Assembly: GCF_014196615.1 (NCBI RefSeq) | Contig: NZ_JACIDY010000003.1 | Location: 248,001-312,000 of the forward strand | Length of the DNA stretch: 64,000 nt | From: Novosphingobium fluoreni | GTDB lineage: Bacteria; Pseudomonadota; Alphaproteobacteria; Sphingomonadales; Sphingomonadaceae | Reading direction: 5' to 3' | Shown: one piece after another, positions 8,563 through 18,067 of the stretch | How positions within the stretch are numbered: position 1 is the stretch's first letter | Layout: each line of letters opens with the position of its first letter | Notes under the pieces: model-generated | Seen by the model: only the letters and a program-made list of their open reading frames with translations | Told to the model about the DNA's origin: nothing | The model's database searches: none | Program-made: the position numbers and the translations under genes

Positions 8563-9570
8563 GTGGCACAAGTGGCTGAAACAAGTCTGGCGCGGGTTCT
8601 GGCGCTTGCAGGCGCCCCACACGGAGTGGAGCAGGCGCTCGGCACCTTGCACATCGAACCAAGCCTGTTTGATGGTGACGCAGATGTGGTGACCCAGGCC
8701 CAGATGGCAATGGCCCTGAACGTCTGGCTGTTCGCGGATCTGCTATCCCGCGTGCCCACCGCTGCAAGAATTGCCGATGACACGACGAGTGCGATCGTAT
8801 TCGATCATGGCGCTTTGCGGACGGTCGATGGCCCAACCGGGGTTTTGCCGTCCGGCCACCATGCCTTCGCCCGTCTGCTGGAGCCGCTGGGCTATGTAAT
8901 GGGCGGAGTCTATCCCCTTCCCCGCCTGCGGATGACCGGGCGGGCCTATGTTCACGCAGCGATGCCGGAAGATATCCCGCAGTTCTTCGTCAGCGAGCTG
9001 CATATCGATCAGCTTGAGCCTGATGCGCAGTCTGCCGCGGAACGTGTCTTTGGCGCATCGTCCGATCCCCTGCCGGCAACGGACGCAGAACGCCTCGCCC
9101 GGCTGTCTGAACTGGGGTATCTGCCGATGGACGAGGCGGCGGCGCTGTTGCGCACGCTGGTGAGCGCATTCGATCGCCATCACGCCGAGCCGTCGCTCAC
9201 CGATTACGAGATGCTGTTGACGCATTCCGGCGAGGCAGCCTGGATCGCGACTGAGGGCAACGCTTTCAACCACGCCACCACGCGGGTGCGCGATGTCGAA
9301 ACCCTCGCCACCGAGCTGAAGGCGAAGGGCTACCCGTTGAAAGCCACCGTAGAGATCTCCGCCAATGGCCGAGTGCGGCAGACGGCGATCCTGGCGGACA
9401 AGGTTTCGCGGTCCTTCGCCGGGGCTGACGGTGGCACGATCGCCCGCGACGTGCCCGGATCGTTCTACGAGTTCATCACCCGGGACATCGATCCGGACAC
9501 CGGCACGCTAGACCTGACTTTCGACACCGGCAACGCGACAGGCATCTTCGCCGTGACGAGAAGCGCATGA
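8563..9570 (+). CDS. DUF1338 family metalloenzyme (2-oxoadipate dioxygenase/decarboxylase-like)
   Basis: A 335-residue DUF1338 protein, the family of the iron enzyme HglS (YdcJ) that converts 2-oxoadipate to 2-hydroxyglutarate. Candidate metal ligands by family pattern are His82 (DHGALR), His237 (FNHATTR) and Glu303 (YEFITRD). It is clearly shorter than HglS of lysine catabolism (about 460 residues). The GTG start at 8563 has a GAGG site six bases upstream. It is the first gene of the arginine succinyltransferase operon and overlaps astD by four bases (ATGA). Its substrate in this context is unknown; a 2-oxo acid of the arginine/glutamate route is a guess. Confidence 0.82.
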   Translation: MAQVAETSLARVLALAGAPHGVEQALGTLHIEPSLFDGDADVVTQAQMAMALNVWLFADLLSRVPTAARIADDTTSAIVFDHGALRTVDGPTGVLPSGHHAFARLLEPLGYVMGGVYPLPRLRMTGRAYVHAAMPEDIPQFFVSELHIDQLEPDAQSAAERVFGASSDPLPATDAERLARLSELGYLPMDEAAALLRTLVSAFDRHHAEPSLTDYEMLLTHSGEAAWIATEGNAFNHATTRVRDVETLATELKAKGYPLKATVEISANGRVRQTAILADKVSRSFAGADGGTIARDVPGSFYEFITRDIDPDTGTLDLTFDTGNATGIFAVTRSA

Positions 9571-10985
9571 CCATGCTGCGATCTATCGATCCCGCCACCG
9601 AAGAATGCGTCTGGGAAGGCCCGCAGGCCGATGCCGCCGCAGTCCACGAGGCCGTCGCCAGGGCACGGCGCGCCTTTCCGGGATGGGCGAGCCTTTCGCT
9701 AAAGAGCCGTGTTGAGCATGTGCAGGCGTTCAAGGCCGCGCTTCAGGACCGGCGCGATGCACTGGCCGTGACGATCTCCCGCGAAACCGGCAAGCCCTTG
9801 TGGGAAACGCGGGCCGAGGTGGCATCGATGATCGCCAAGGTCGATGTCTCGATCACCGCCCAGGCCGAGCGGGCGGGTGAGCGGCGCAGCGCCATGCCGT
9901 TTGGCGAAGCGGTCCTGCGCCATCGGCCCCACGGCGTCATGGCGGTGTTGGGGCCATTCAACTTTCCGGGTCATCTGCCCAATGGCCACATCGTACCGGC
10001 GCTGCTCGCTGGTAATACGGTGGTGTTCAAGCCTTCCGAACTGACCCCTGCCACGGGCGAGGCGATGGCCGAGTGCTGGGCGGAGGCCGGGTTACCCGCC
10101 GGGGTGTTCCAGATCGTCCAAGGCGGTCGGTCGACGGGCGAGGCTCTTGTGGCGGACGAGATCGACGGGCTGCTCTTTACCGGATCTGCCGGGGCGGGCG
10201 CGCATTTCCGGCGCATCTTCGCCGACCGGCCGCACGTGATCCTGGCTCTTGAGCTGGGGGGCAACAATCCGCTCATGGTCTGGGATGGCGATGTCGAAGA
10301 AGCCGCCTCGATCGTCGTCCAGTCCAGTTTCGTCACGACCGGCCAACGCTGTTCCTGCGCGCGCCGCGTGATCGTCCCCGATACGGCGTTCGGACGCCAG
10401 TTGATCGAAGCCGTCGAGGCCCTGTCCCGCCGCGTCACCATCGGCCGGTGGAACGATCCGGTCGAGCCGTACATCGGACCATTGATTTCGGCGCAGGCGG
10501 CGCAGGCCGCACAGGCCGGTGTCGATCGACTGGTCTCGCTGGGCGCTTCGGAAGTCCGCAGCTTCAAGGTGCTGGATTGCATGGGCCCGGCCTTCGTGCG
10601 TCCGGCTGTGCTGGATGTGACCGGCGTGGCTGCGCCCGATGAGGAAATCTTTGCGCCGATCGTTCAAGTGACTCGCGCCGCCAACTTCGATGAGGCGATC
10701 GCCGCCGCCAATGCGACGCGCTTCGGGTTGTCCGCCGGGCTGGTGAGCGAGGATGATGCCCTGTGGCAGCGCTTCGTGCTGGAAAGCCGCGCCGGGGTGG
10801 TCAATCGCAATCGCCCGACGACCGGGGCGGCGGGATCGATGCCATTCGGCGGACTGGGCGACAGCGGGAATCACCGGCCCAGCGCGTACTACGCCGCGGA
10901 TTACTGCGCCTACCCGATGGCCAGTTTCGAAGCCGCCAGCCCTTCTGGCAACGCCGCCGCGATCACCGGGATGCTGAAGCCATGA
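9567..10985 (+). CDS. astD: N-succinylglutamate 5-semialdehyde dehydrogenase
   Basis: A 472-residue NAD-dependent aldehyde dehydrogenase that oxidises succinylglutamate semialdehyde in the arginine succinyltransferase (AST) pathway. Visible residues are Asn132 (GPFNFPGHLPNGHI, an AstD hallmark), Lys155 (FKPSE), Glu229 (LELGGNN) and the catalytic Cys262 (GQRCSCARR). Its length matches the family. It overlaps the upstream DUF1338 gene and the downstream M20 hydrolase gene by ATGA, so translation is coupled on both sides. Assignment within the large dehydrogenase superfamily rests on the AstD-type motifs and the astA/astB neighbours. Confidence 0.93.
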   Translation: MTMLRSIDPATEECVWEGPQADAAAVHEAVARARRAFPGWASLSLKSRVEHVQAFKAALQDRRDALAVTISRETGKPLWETRAEVASMIAKVDVSITAQAERAGERRSAMPFGEAVLRHRPHGVMAVLGPFNFPGHLPNGHIVPALLAGNTVVFKPSELTPATGEAMAECWAEAGLPAGVFQIVQGGRSTGEALVADEIDGLLFTGSAGAGAHFRRIFADRPHVILALELGGNNPLMVWDGDVEEAASIVVQSSFVTTGQRCSCARRVIVPDTAFGRQLIEAVEALSRRVTIGRWNDPVEPYIGPLISAQAAQAAQAGVDRLVSLGASEVRSFKVLDCMGPAFVRPAVLDVTGVAAPDEEIFAPIVQVTRAANFDEAIAAANATRFGLSAGLVSEDDALWQRFVLESRAGVVNRNRPTTGAAGSMPFGGLGDSGNHRPSAYYAADYCAYPMASFEAASPSGNAAAITGMLKP

Positions 10986-12181
10986 TCGGGGTGGAGGAAA
11001 GCGCGTTCCTGGAAACGGTCGAACGCCAGCCTATCCTCGATCGCACCCTGGAGTGGGCGGCCATTAACAGCGGCACCACCAATCTGAGCGGGTTGCGCAC
11101 GATGGCCGAGAGGCTCGCCGATACGTTTGCGGGCCTCCCCGGAGAGATCACATTGGTCGATCCCGCTCCGGTGGAAAAGGTTGGCGCTGATGGCAAGGCG
11201 CATGCGATCGAGAGCGGCCGTCACTTCGTCTTGAGCGTCCGCCCCCAGGCCGAGCGGCGCGTGCTGCTGACCGGACATATGGACACCGTCTATGCCGCCG
11301 ATCATGCGTTTCAGGCCTGCGACTGGCTGGACGATGATACGCTGCATGGCCCCGGCACCGCTGACATGAAAGGTGGCCTTTCGCTGATGCTGGCAGGCCT
11401 TGAGGCTTACGAACGCAGCGGCCCCACCTTGGGCTATGACGTGATGATCAATTCGGATGAGGAAACCGGATCACTGTCCTCCGCGCCGTTGATCGCTCGC
11501 CTGGCGCAGGGCAAGCTGGCGGCGTTAACTTACGAGCCGGCGCTGCCCGGTGGGATCATGGCGCGGGCACGGCCCGGCTCGGGCAATTTCGCCGCGATCG
11601 TCACCGGTCGCTCGGCCCATGCGGGTCGCAATCCGGAGGATGGGCGTAATGCCCTCGTCGCTGCCGCGGACCTTGCGCAGCGGCTTCATGCCGCCCGGCG
11701 CGACGGGCTGACCGTCAACCCCGCCCGGATCGAAGGCGGCGCGCCCAACAACACAGTGCCCGACCTGGCCGTGCTGCATTTCAACATGCGGCCGCGCGGG
11801 CCGGACGATCTGGCAGCGGCGCGGGTAATCCTGGACGATGCCATCGCGCAGGTCGCCGCGGCGCACGATGTCGCGATCCACCTGCACGGCGGCTTCGCCC
11901 GCCCGCCCAAGCCGATCGGCAGCGAGACACAGCGGCTGTTTGGCCTCGTCTCCCAAGCCGCCGAAGACCTGGGTTCACCGGTGAACTGGAAGGATACCGG
12001 CGGCGTATGTGACGGCAACAATATCGCGGCCTGCGGCGTGCCTGTGATCGATACGATGGGTGCCTGTGGCGGCGCGATCCACTCTCCGGACGAATTCCTG
12101 ATCGCCTCCTCGCTGGACATGCGCGCCAAGCTGACCGCGCTGGTCATGCATCGCCTCGATCGCGAAGGGCTGCCCGCATGA
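10982..12181 (+). CDS. M20 family metallohydrolase, candidate succinylglutamate desuccinylase
   Basis: A 399-residue M20 (ArgE/DapE/carboxypeptidase G2) zinc hydrolase. Ligand and catalytic positions are visible: His99 and Asp101 (TGHMDTVY), Asp128 (GTADMKGG), Glu160-Glu161 (SDEETGS) and a C-terminal His in GGAIHSPDEF. The ATG at 10982 overlaps the astD stop codon, so the longer in-frame extension upstream is rejected. It sits where the last AST step, succinylglutamate to succinate plus glutamate, would be expected to be encoded. The usual enzyme, AstE (M14 fold), is not in the operon, so I infer that this M20 protein replaces it. Confidence 0.87.
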   Translation: MIGVEESAFLETVERQPILDRTLEWAAINSGTTNLSGLRTMAERLADTFAGLPGEITLVDPAPVEKVGADGKAHAIESGRHFVLSVRPQAERRVLLTGHMDTVYAADHAFQACDWLDDDTLHGPGTADMKGGLSLMLAGLEAYERSGPTLGYDVMINSDEETGSLSSAPLIARLAQGKLAALTYEPALPGGIMARARPGSGNFAAIVTGRSAHAGRNPEDGRNALVAAADLAQRLHAARRDGLTVNPARIEGGAPNNTVPDLAVLHFNMRPRGPDDLAAARVILDDAIAQVAAAHDVAIHLHGGFARPPKPIGSETQRLFGLVSQAAEDLGSPVNWKDTGGVCDGNNIAACGVPVIDTMGACGGAIHSPDEFLIASSLDMRAKLTALVMHRLDREGLPA

Positions 12182-13194
12182 CGTTCCTGGTCCGCACCGC
12201 GCATGAGGATGATCTGGCCGCGCTGTATCGAATGGCCAAGGGCACCGGCGGCGGCTTCACCAATCTGCCCCCGGACAAGCCGACGCTGGAAGCCAAGCTG
12301 AAGCGGACGGCGGAAAGCTTCAGCCGGGACGACGATGCCCTGGCGGATGACCTATTCGTGTTCATTCTGGAGGACACTGCCAGCGGCAAGACACGCGGCA
12401 CGTGCCAGATCATGTCGCAAACCGGCACGCAGCTTCCGTTCTACTCCTACCGCATCGGCCGCATCACCCAGCACTCCAAGGAGCTGGACCGCACCTTCCG
12501 CGCCGAAATGCTGACTCTTTGCACCGATCTTGATGGGTCGAGCGAAGTGGGCGGCCTCTACCTCGATCCTACCGAGCGGTCGGCCGGCGTAGGCAAGCTG
12601 CTCGCCCGCAGCCGCTATCTGTTCATCCGGGCGCACCGCCAGCGCTTTGCCGACCGGACCTTGGCCGAACTGCGCGGCGCGATCGACGATGCCGGCAACT
12701 CGCCGTTCTGGGACGGTCTTGCCGGACGCTTCTTCGACATGAGCTTTCGCGATGCCGACGAATTCAACGCGCGCAAGGGCAACCAGTTCATCGCCGATCT
12801 CATGCCCAAGCACCCGATCTACACCGCGCTGCTGCCCGAAAGCGCGCGGCAAGTGATGGGCCAGCCACACTACTCGGGCCGCCCCGCCATGCGCATGCTG
12901 GAGAACGAGGGCTTCTCTTACCAGAACTATGTCGACATCTTCGATGGCGGCCCTTCGATGATCGCGCAAACGGATCGCATCCGCACGATCGTCGAAGCAA
13001 GAGATGCGCAGATCGTCGCCATCGGCGAGGGCGAGGTGGGCGACGAACAACTTATTTCGTGCGGCCGCCTGGTACAATTCCGGGCCTGCCTGGGCCATGT
13101 CTCGCGTGTCGACGCCGGCGTCATCATCGATGGTGAAGCCGCCGACTTGCTGAGAGTCCAGGTTGGCGACACCATCAGCCACGCCCCGGCCTGA
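12178..13194 (+). CDS. astA: Arginine N-succinyltransferase
   Basis: A 338-residue GNAT-fold enzyme that transfers succinyl from succinyl-CoA to the alpha-amino group of arginine, the first AST step. Recognisable blocks are VRTAHEDDLAALYRMAKGTGGGFTNLPPD at the N-terminus, LYLDPTERSAGVGKLLARSRYLFIR for the CoA site, and FWDGLAGRFFDMSF followed by LLPESARQVMGQPHYSGRPAMRMLENEGF. Length is typical. The start overlaps the upstream hydrolase stop by ATGA. Only one astA copy is present, so this is not the paired AruF/AruG heterodimer arrangement of Pseudomonas. Confidence 0.95.
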   Translation: MTFLVRTAHEDDLAALYRMAKGTGGGFTNLPPDKPTLEAKLKRTAESFSRDDDALADDLFVFILEDTASGKTRGTCQIMSQTGTQLPFYSYRIGRITQHSKELDRTFRAEMLTLCTDLDGSSEVGGLYLDPTERSAGVGKLLARSRYLFIRAHRQRFADRTLAELRGAIDDAGNSPFWDGLAGRFFDMSFRDADEFNARKGNQFIADLMPKHPIYTALLPESARQVMGQPHYSGRPAMRMLENEGFSYQNYVDIFDGGPSMIAQTDRIRTIVEARDAQIVAIGEGEVGDEQLISCGRLVQFRACLGHVSRVDAGVIIDGEAADLLRVQVGDTISHAPA

Positions 13195-13233
13195 CCAGCC
13201 GGCAGTTCGCTCAACGCCTTTGGATCACACCTC

Positions 13234-14496
13234 ATGCTGACCGAAATCAACTTCGACGGGATCGTCGGCCCCAGCCACAACTATGCCGGGCTCAGCCTGG
13301 GCAACTTGGCGTCCGCGCGTAACTCGGGCCGGGTATCGCGCCCACGTGACGCCGCGCTGCAAGGGCTGGCCAAGATGCGGCTGAATTTGTCCATGGGGCT
13401 GACGCAAGGGTGGTTCATGCCTCATGATCGACCGGACGAGGCCTGGCTGTCGCGCCTGGGCTTCGGTCAGGATCGGGGCATGGAACAAGCCGATGCCGGG
13501 CTGCGATATGCCGCGATGTCGGCGTCGGCGATGTGGGCCGCGAACGCCGCAACGGTCAGCCCCGCGCCCGATACCCGGGACGGCCGTTGCCACCTGACCG
13601 CCGCCAATCTCGTCACGATGCCGCACCGCAGCCATGAGTGGCCCGGCACCCTGGCGCAGTTGCGGTTGGCCTTTGCCGACACCGCGCACTTTGCCGTGCA
13701 TGAGCCGGTGCCGCCGCCTTTCGGTGACGAGGGCGCGGCCAACCACATGCGGCTTTGCGCCAGTCACGGTTCGGCAGGCATCGAGGTGTTCGTCTATGGC
13801 CGATCGGGCGGCCCCTTCCCCGCCCGCCAGCATCGCGAAGCCAGCGCGGCCGTTGCTCGGCTCCACGGTCTGGACCCGAAGCGGACGATTCTTGCAGAGC
13901 AATCCGAAGAAGCGATCGCGGCGGGCGCCTTTCACAACGATGTCGTGGCCGTCGCCAACGAGACGGTGCTGTTCACGCATGAACAGGCCTTCGCCGATCC
14001 CACCGCCCTCTATGCCCGGCTGCGTGAGAAAGTTCCGGAACTGGTCGTCGTCGAAGTGCCCGCCGCCGCTGTCAGTCTGGAACAGGCGATCGCGTCCTAT
14101 CTGTTCAACGCGCAACTGGTGACGCTGCCCGACGGCGGCATGGCGCTGATCCTGCCCGGAGAAGCGCGGGAGAACGGCGCGGTGTGGGCGTGGCTGCAAC
14201 AACTTATTGCCGGGAACGGACGGATCCGCACGCTACACGTGGCGGATTTGCGCGAATCCATGGCGAACGGCGGCGGCCCGGCGTGCCTCCGCCTGCGCGT
14301 CGTGGCCGATCCGGCCACCGTCGACCCGCGCTTTCTCGCCTCCGCCGATCGCATCGCCCAGGTAGAGCGCGTCGTTACACGCCATTGGCCGGAGGAAATA
14401 GCGCCCGACGATCTTGCCCGCCCTTCCCTCTGGCGGGCGGTCAAAGCCGCGCGCCTGTCCCTGCTGTCGGAACTCGATCTATCCACTCTCGCCTGA
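13234..14496 (+). CDS. astB: N-succinylarginine dihydrolase
   Basis: A 420-residue amidinotransferase-superfamily enzyme that removes CO2 and two ammonia from succinylarginine to give succinylornithine. The N-terminal NFDGIVGPSHNYAGLSLGN is diagnostic. The catalytic triad by family pattern is Glu166 (GDEGAANH), His234 (GAFHNDV) and Cys351 (GGGPACLRLRV). It lies 39 bases after astA and closes the operon. Succinylornithine aminotransferase (astC) is not found in this window, so that step must be encoded elsewhere or served by ArgD. Confidence 0.96.
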   Translation: MLTEINFDGIVGPSHNYAGLSLGNLASARNSGRVSRPRDAALQGLAKMRLNLSMGLTQGWFMPHDRPDEAWLSRLGFGQDRGMEQADAGLRYAAMSASAMWAANAATVSPAPDTRDGRCHLTAANLVTMPHRSHEWPGTLAQLRLAFADTAHFAVHEPVPPPFGDEGAANHMRLCASHGSAGIEVFVYGRSGGPFPARQHREASAAVARLHGLDPKRTILAEQSEEAIAAGAFHNDVVAVANETVLFTHEQAFADPTALYARLREKVPELVVVEVPAAAVSLEQAIASYLFNAQLVTLPDGGMALILPGEARENGAVWAWLQQLIAGNGRIRTLHVADLRESMANGGGPACLRLRVVADPATVDPRFLASADRIAQVERVVTRHWPEEIAPDDLARPSLWRAVKAARLSLLSELDLSTLA

Positions 14497-14612
14497 GGAC
14501 GACAACGATGGGTCGCGTTAACCAAGCCCTTGTTTGTATAACTTTTTAAGCTGTGGATAACTCGGGATACTAATCGGGTCGAGCGCGTTGAGCTTATCGA
14601 AAGGGATCTTCG

Positions 14613-14882
14613 ATGAGCGGAATGCTGTTTGCACTCGCCTTGTTTGGCTGCACCGACGATGGCTCCGCATGCCAGCGTCTGGGCTCGACAGAGCAAACTT
14701 ACGAGAGCCGCGTCGAATGTCTGGCCGCCCAGCGCACGGCGCTTGATAGCGAAGCGGCGATGGAAGCCGATTACCCCAGCGTTCTGGTCCAGTGCATGAC
14801 GCGTTCGCAACTGGCTCGGATCGGCCATGGTCCCGTCAACATCCGCAAAGCCGGCTTCGCCATGGCGGACGCCGCCGAGTAA
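14613..14882 (+). CDS. Small cysteine-containing hypothetical protein
   Basis: An 89-residue protein of unknown function. It starts with a short hydrophobic stretch (MSGMLFALALFGC) followed by four more cysteines (positions about 20, 36 and 61, plus the early Cys13) in an otherwise helical, charged sequence (YESRVECLAAQRTALDSEAA). The spacing of cysteines suggests disulphides in a periplasmic protein, although the N-terminus is a poor signal peptide. The ATG is preceded by AAGGGATCTTCG. It ends three bases before the convergent queF stop. Coding potential is supported by GC-rich third positions. Confidence 0.6.
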   Translation: MSGMLFALALFGCTDDGSACQRLGSTEQTYESRVECLAAQRTALDSEAAMEADYPSVLVQCMTRSQLARIGHGPVNIRKAGFAMADAAE

Positions 14883-14885
14883 GCC

Positions 14886-15347
14886 TCAGCCGCGTCCGCG
14901 ATAGGATTGCACGCCCTGCTCCGGCACCCAAAGGCCGTGTGGCGCAGCGCTTGACTGCCAGAAAACGTCGATCGGGATACCGCCACGCGGATACCAATAT
15001 CCGCCGATGCGCAGCCACACGGGCTTCATCTCGTCGAACAGCCGCTGGCCGATACCGACCGTCACATCCTCGTGAAAGCCGCTGTGATTGCGGAACGATC
15101 CCAGGAATAGCTTGAGGCTCTTGGATTCGACGATCGTCTCCCCCGGCGCATAATCGATCACCAGATGCGCGAAATCGGGTTGGCCCGTCACCGGGCACAG
15201 CGATGTGAATTCCGGCGCAGCAAACCGCACCAGATACAGCGAGCCGACACGCGGATTGGGCACATAGTCCAGCCGGGCGTCTTCAGGCGAGGACGGAAGG
15301 GCGCTTTGTTGGCCCAGATGAATGGGGGAGACTGACAGTTCACTCAT
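14886..15347 (-). CDS. queF: NADPH-dependent 7-cyano-7-deazaguanine reductase
   Basis: A 153-residue single-domain (YkvM-type) T-fold enzyme that reduces preQ0 to preQ1 in queuosine biosynthesis. The catalytic Cys51 lies in [13 protein letters not shown] with Asp58 following. The substrate motif [21 protein letters not shown] is intact. The ATG at 15347 (MSELSVSP) was chosen; the frame extends 28 residues upstream but that part is not conserved-looking. No other queuosine gene is nearby. No preQ1 riboswitch could be recognised upstream. Confidence 0.95.
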   Translation of the reverse strand: MSELSVSPIHLGQQSALPSSPEDARLDYVPNPRVGSLYLVRFAAPEFTSLCPVTGQPDFAHLVIDYAPGETIVESKSLKLFLGSFRNHSGFHEDVTVGIGQRLFDEMKPVWLRIGGYWYPRGGIPIDVFWQSSAAPHGLWVPEQGVQSYRGRG

Positions 15348-15484
15348 CTGTATGCCAATGCCGCCAACCCGGCGTGGTGGCAACCTGCCGTGCGTGCCGG
15401 GCAAATTAAGTCGATGTTCAGTCGCCCCCATGCAGCCGCGTCGACGCGCATGGTGGGCAGCGATTTGGGATGGAGTGGATGTGC

Positions 15485-16795
15485 ATGCGGGCCGCGATCG
15501 GCAGACCTTCGCTGAAGACGGCGCTGACGACGACGGCGCTAAAGGGATTGGCGGCGATCGCGTTCGCCTGCATCGTCGCGTTGCCTGCGATGGCGCAGGA
15601 CAGCGGCGCCGTAACCTCCTACCGCCTGCCTGAAGCGGGACAGACCAGTACCCCCCGCGCCCAGGGGCCGGTCGATCCGGACAACCCTTACGCGCCGCCG
15701 TCCAACAGTTCCCCGGTGCGGCCGGTCACCCCCACGCCCTCGGCACCCCAGATCAACCTGCCGCCCGTCACGGCGAGCCCGGCCCCGTCCCGTCAGCCTG
15801 CGCGAACCGAGGATGCGCCCCGCTCGCCGCGCCAGCAGGCCAGCCCGACTCCGGAAGCTCGGCAGAGTGAGGCGGCGCCGGCAACCGGATCGGTGCTACC
15901 ATCGGATACCCCTGATGCCGCCCCAGCGCCCACGATCGCCACCCCGCCGCCGGTCTTGCCAAGCAGCAATGCCGACGAAGCGCCGCTGGTCCAGGCTCCG
16001 GCGAAAAGCGACAGCGGCGGTGCGTTCCCATGGTGGGTCGCGGGCCTGGCTGGTGTCGCCGCGCTGGCCGGCGGCGCGTTCTGGATGCGGCGGCGTCGCC
16101 AACCGAACTTGGTTGAAGAGCCTTTTGCAGAGCCGATGCCGGTGCCGACGGTCGTCCCGCCCCGCCAGCCCAGGCCGGTCGTGAACCAGCCCGCAGCAGC
16201 GCCCACGCCTGCAGCCGCCCCACCCCCGGCGCCACCGCGCGCGCCCGTTGCCCAGCCGGTCACAGCTGGTGTAAACGAGGCGCTGCCACTTTCCGTGGCC
16301 TTCACACCGATCGCGGTGCGCCTCTCGCTGGTCTATGCCACGCTGCAGTATGAGGTCACGCTGACCAACACGGGCGCTGCGCCTATAACCGACGTGGACA
16401 TCCGCGCCGACCTGTCATCGGCGCACGCTTCGATCCCGGTACAACAGCAGCTCGCCCCCGCGCCGGACCAGCTCGACGTGCGGCACACCATCGCGACCCT
16501 CGCTGCCGGGGAAACCCTGACGCTTGAGGGGGAGTTGCGCGTTCCGCTGCCGCAGATCCGCCCTCTGGTGAAGGGCAACGCGCAATTCTTCGTGCCGCTA
16601 GTCCGGCTCTGCCTGACCACGGCGGACGGCCACGGCATTCGCCGCGTATTCACCGCCGGGCCGCTCGATCCCGGCACCGGCGCGCTGGCGTCGATCCGGC
16701 TCGACGCCGGCCCGCGTAATTTGCGCGAACTTGCCGCGCGTGAGATCGAAGCGGCGCGCGCCTTCCCGCTCGACCGGATCAGCCTCGCCAGCTAG
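15485..16795 (+). CDS. Sec-exported, Pro-rich single-pass membrane protein of unknown function
   Basis: A protein of about 436 residues. The order of parts is: signal peptide (ending VALPAMA), a Pro/Ala/Ser-rich disordered stretch of about 150 residues, one transmembrane helix ([19 protein letters not shown]) followed by RRRR, a second Pro-rich stretch, and a folded C-terminal domain of about 165 residues rich in beta strands ([33 protein letters not shown]) resembling an immunoglobulin-like or DUF11-type fold. The ATG at 15485 has GGAG nine bases upstream; ATGs at 15470 and 15479 are alternatives. The positive cluster after the helix would place the C-terminal domain in the cytoplasm. No function is assigned. 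Confidence 0.75.
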   Translation: MRAAIGRPSLKTALTTTALKGLAAIAFACIVALPAMAQDSGAVTSYRLPEAGQTSTPRAQGPVDPDNPYAPPSNSSPVRPVTPTPSAPQINLPPVTASPAPSRQPARTEDAPRSPRQQASPTPEARQSEAAPATGSVLPSDTPDAAPAPTIATPPPVLPSSNADEAPLVQAPAKSDSGGAFPWWVAGLAGVAALAGGAFWMRRRRQPNLVEEPFAEPMPVPTVVPPRQPRPVVNQPAAAPTPAAAPPPAPPRAPVAQPVTAGVNEALPLSVAFTPIAVRLSLVYATLQYEVTLTNTGAAPITDVDIRADLSSAHASIPVQQQLAPAPDQLDVRHTIATLAAGETLTLEGELRVPLPQIRPLVKGNAQFFVPLVRLCLTTADGHGIRRVFTAGPLDPGTGALASIRLDAGPRNLRELAAREIEAARAFPLDRISLAS

Positions 16796-16823
16796 ACGGG
16801 CCGCTCCTGCCGGGGAGCCTGCC

Positions 16824-18044
16824 GTGAAGAACTCTTTCGATCCCGATAACGCCGATACCATGGCGACTGCCACGCGCCTGGTGAACGCCGGTCGCCGCGC
16901 GGAATGGACCGGGCCGGTCGTCAATCCGCCGGTCTGGCGCGCCAGCACGCATCTCTATGAAAACATGGCGGCCTTGGCCCAAGGGCCTCGTTCCAACGAA
17001 GACGGCAGGTTTTTCTACGGCCGACGTGGCGCGCCCACGCAATGGGCGCTCGCCGAAGCGCTGACCCAGATGGAGCCAGGCGCGGCGGGCACAGTGCTCT
17101 ACCCCTCCGGCGTCGCTGCGATCGCGGGTGTGTTGCTGACGGTGCTGCGCCCCGGCGATGTGCTGCTGATGAGCGACAACGCCTACGATCCCAGCCGATC
17201 GATGGGTACCGGGATGCTGGCGGATTTCGGCGTGGAAACGCGCTTTTTCGACCCGCGTGACCTGGACCGCTTTGTTGCCTCGTTCTGCCCCCGCACGCGC
17301 GCGGTGATGCTGGAAGCGCCCGGCAGCCTGACGATGGAGATGTGCGACATCCCGGCGCTCGCCCGCATCGCTCGCGAGCATGGCGCGGTCAGCGTGCTGG
17401 ACAACACCTGGGCAGGCCCGACCGGGTTTGCCGCGCTGCCCCACGGCGTCGATGTCGTGCTGATGGCGCTGACCAAGCATGTCGGCGGCCACTCAGACTT
17501 GATGATGGGCAGCGCCAGCGCCGGGCCCGAATTGTACCAGCGCCTCCGCCTGCGTGCGCAGAACCTGGGCCACGTCGTCTCTCCGGATGACGCCGCCCTC
17601 GCCCTGCGCGGCTTGCGCACCTTGTCCCTGCGCCTGAAACAGGAAAGCGACAGCGCACTTAAGATCGCCGCCTGGCTCGCCCGGCAACCGCAAGTGGCGC
17701 AAGTGCTCTGCCCGATGCTGCCGGGAGCGCCGGGGCACGACTTGTGGCAGCGGGACTTCACCGGCGGCTGCGGCTTATTCAGCTTCGTCCTGCGCGGCGG
17801 GGACATGGCCCGCCGCAACCGCTTCATCGATGCCTTGTCCCTGTTCGGGATCGGCTACTCGTGGGGCGGGTTCGAGAGCCTGGCGGTGCCGGTCGACCCA
17901 TCACCTGTGCGCGATGTGATGACTTGGCCGCCTTCAGGCTGCGAGGCGGGCGATCGCTATGGCGTGCGCCTCTCGATCGGACTGGAAGATGCAGACGATC
18001 TGATCGCGGACCTGGAACGCGCGTTTGCCGCTATCGGGGGGTAA
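16824..18044 (+). CDS. metC: Cystathionine beta-lyase
   Basis: A 406-residue Cys/Met-metabolism PLP enzyme that cleaves cystathionine to homocysteine, pyruvate and ammonia. The PLP lysine is in ALTKHVGGHSDLMMG. Other family blocks are YGRRGAPTQWALAEAL, LYPSGVAAIAGVLLTVL and IGYSWGGFESLA. The SWGGFESL block near the C-terminus fits cystathionine beta-lyase better than gamma-synthase. The GTG at 16824 is preferred because GGGGAG lies six bases upstream; an ATG at 16860 is possible but has no ribosome site. It follows the membrane-protein gene by 28 bases. Confidence 0.92.
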   Translation: MKNSFDPDNADTMATATRLVNAGRRAEWTGPVVNPPVWRASTHLYENMAALAQGPRSNEDGRFFYGRRGAPTQWALAEALTQMEPGAAGTVLYPSGVAAIAGVLLTVLRPGDVLLMSDNAYDPSRSMGTGMLADFGVETRFFDPRDLDRFVASFCPRTRAVMLEAPGSLTMEMCDIPALARIAREHGAVSVLDNTWAGPTGFAALPHGVDVVLMALTKHVGGHSDLMMGSASAGPELYQRLRLRAQNLGHVVSPDDAALALRGLRTLSLRLKQESDSALKIAAWLARQPQVAQVLCPMLPGAPGHDLWQRDFTGGCGLFSFVLRGGDMARRNRFIDALSLFGIGYSWGGFESLAVPVDPSPVRDVMTWPPSGCEAGDRYGVRLSIGLEDADDLIADLERAFAAIGG

Positions 18045-18067
18045 GCAGCCCTTCCAGACCGAGAGCC

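Noticed and set aside
14552..14560. A perfect DnaA box (TGTGGATAA) in an AT-richer gap, considered as part of a replication origin
   Set aside because: It is a single box with no second copy nearby, no dnaA/dnaN/hemE neighbours and no AT-rich repeats, so chance or a minor regulatory role is more likely.
15348..15484. A preQ1 riboswitch before queF
   Set aside because: No conserved preQ1-I or preQ1-II core could be found on the minus strand leader.
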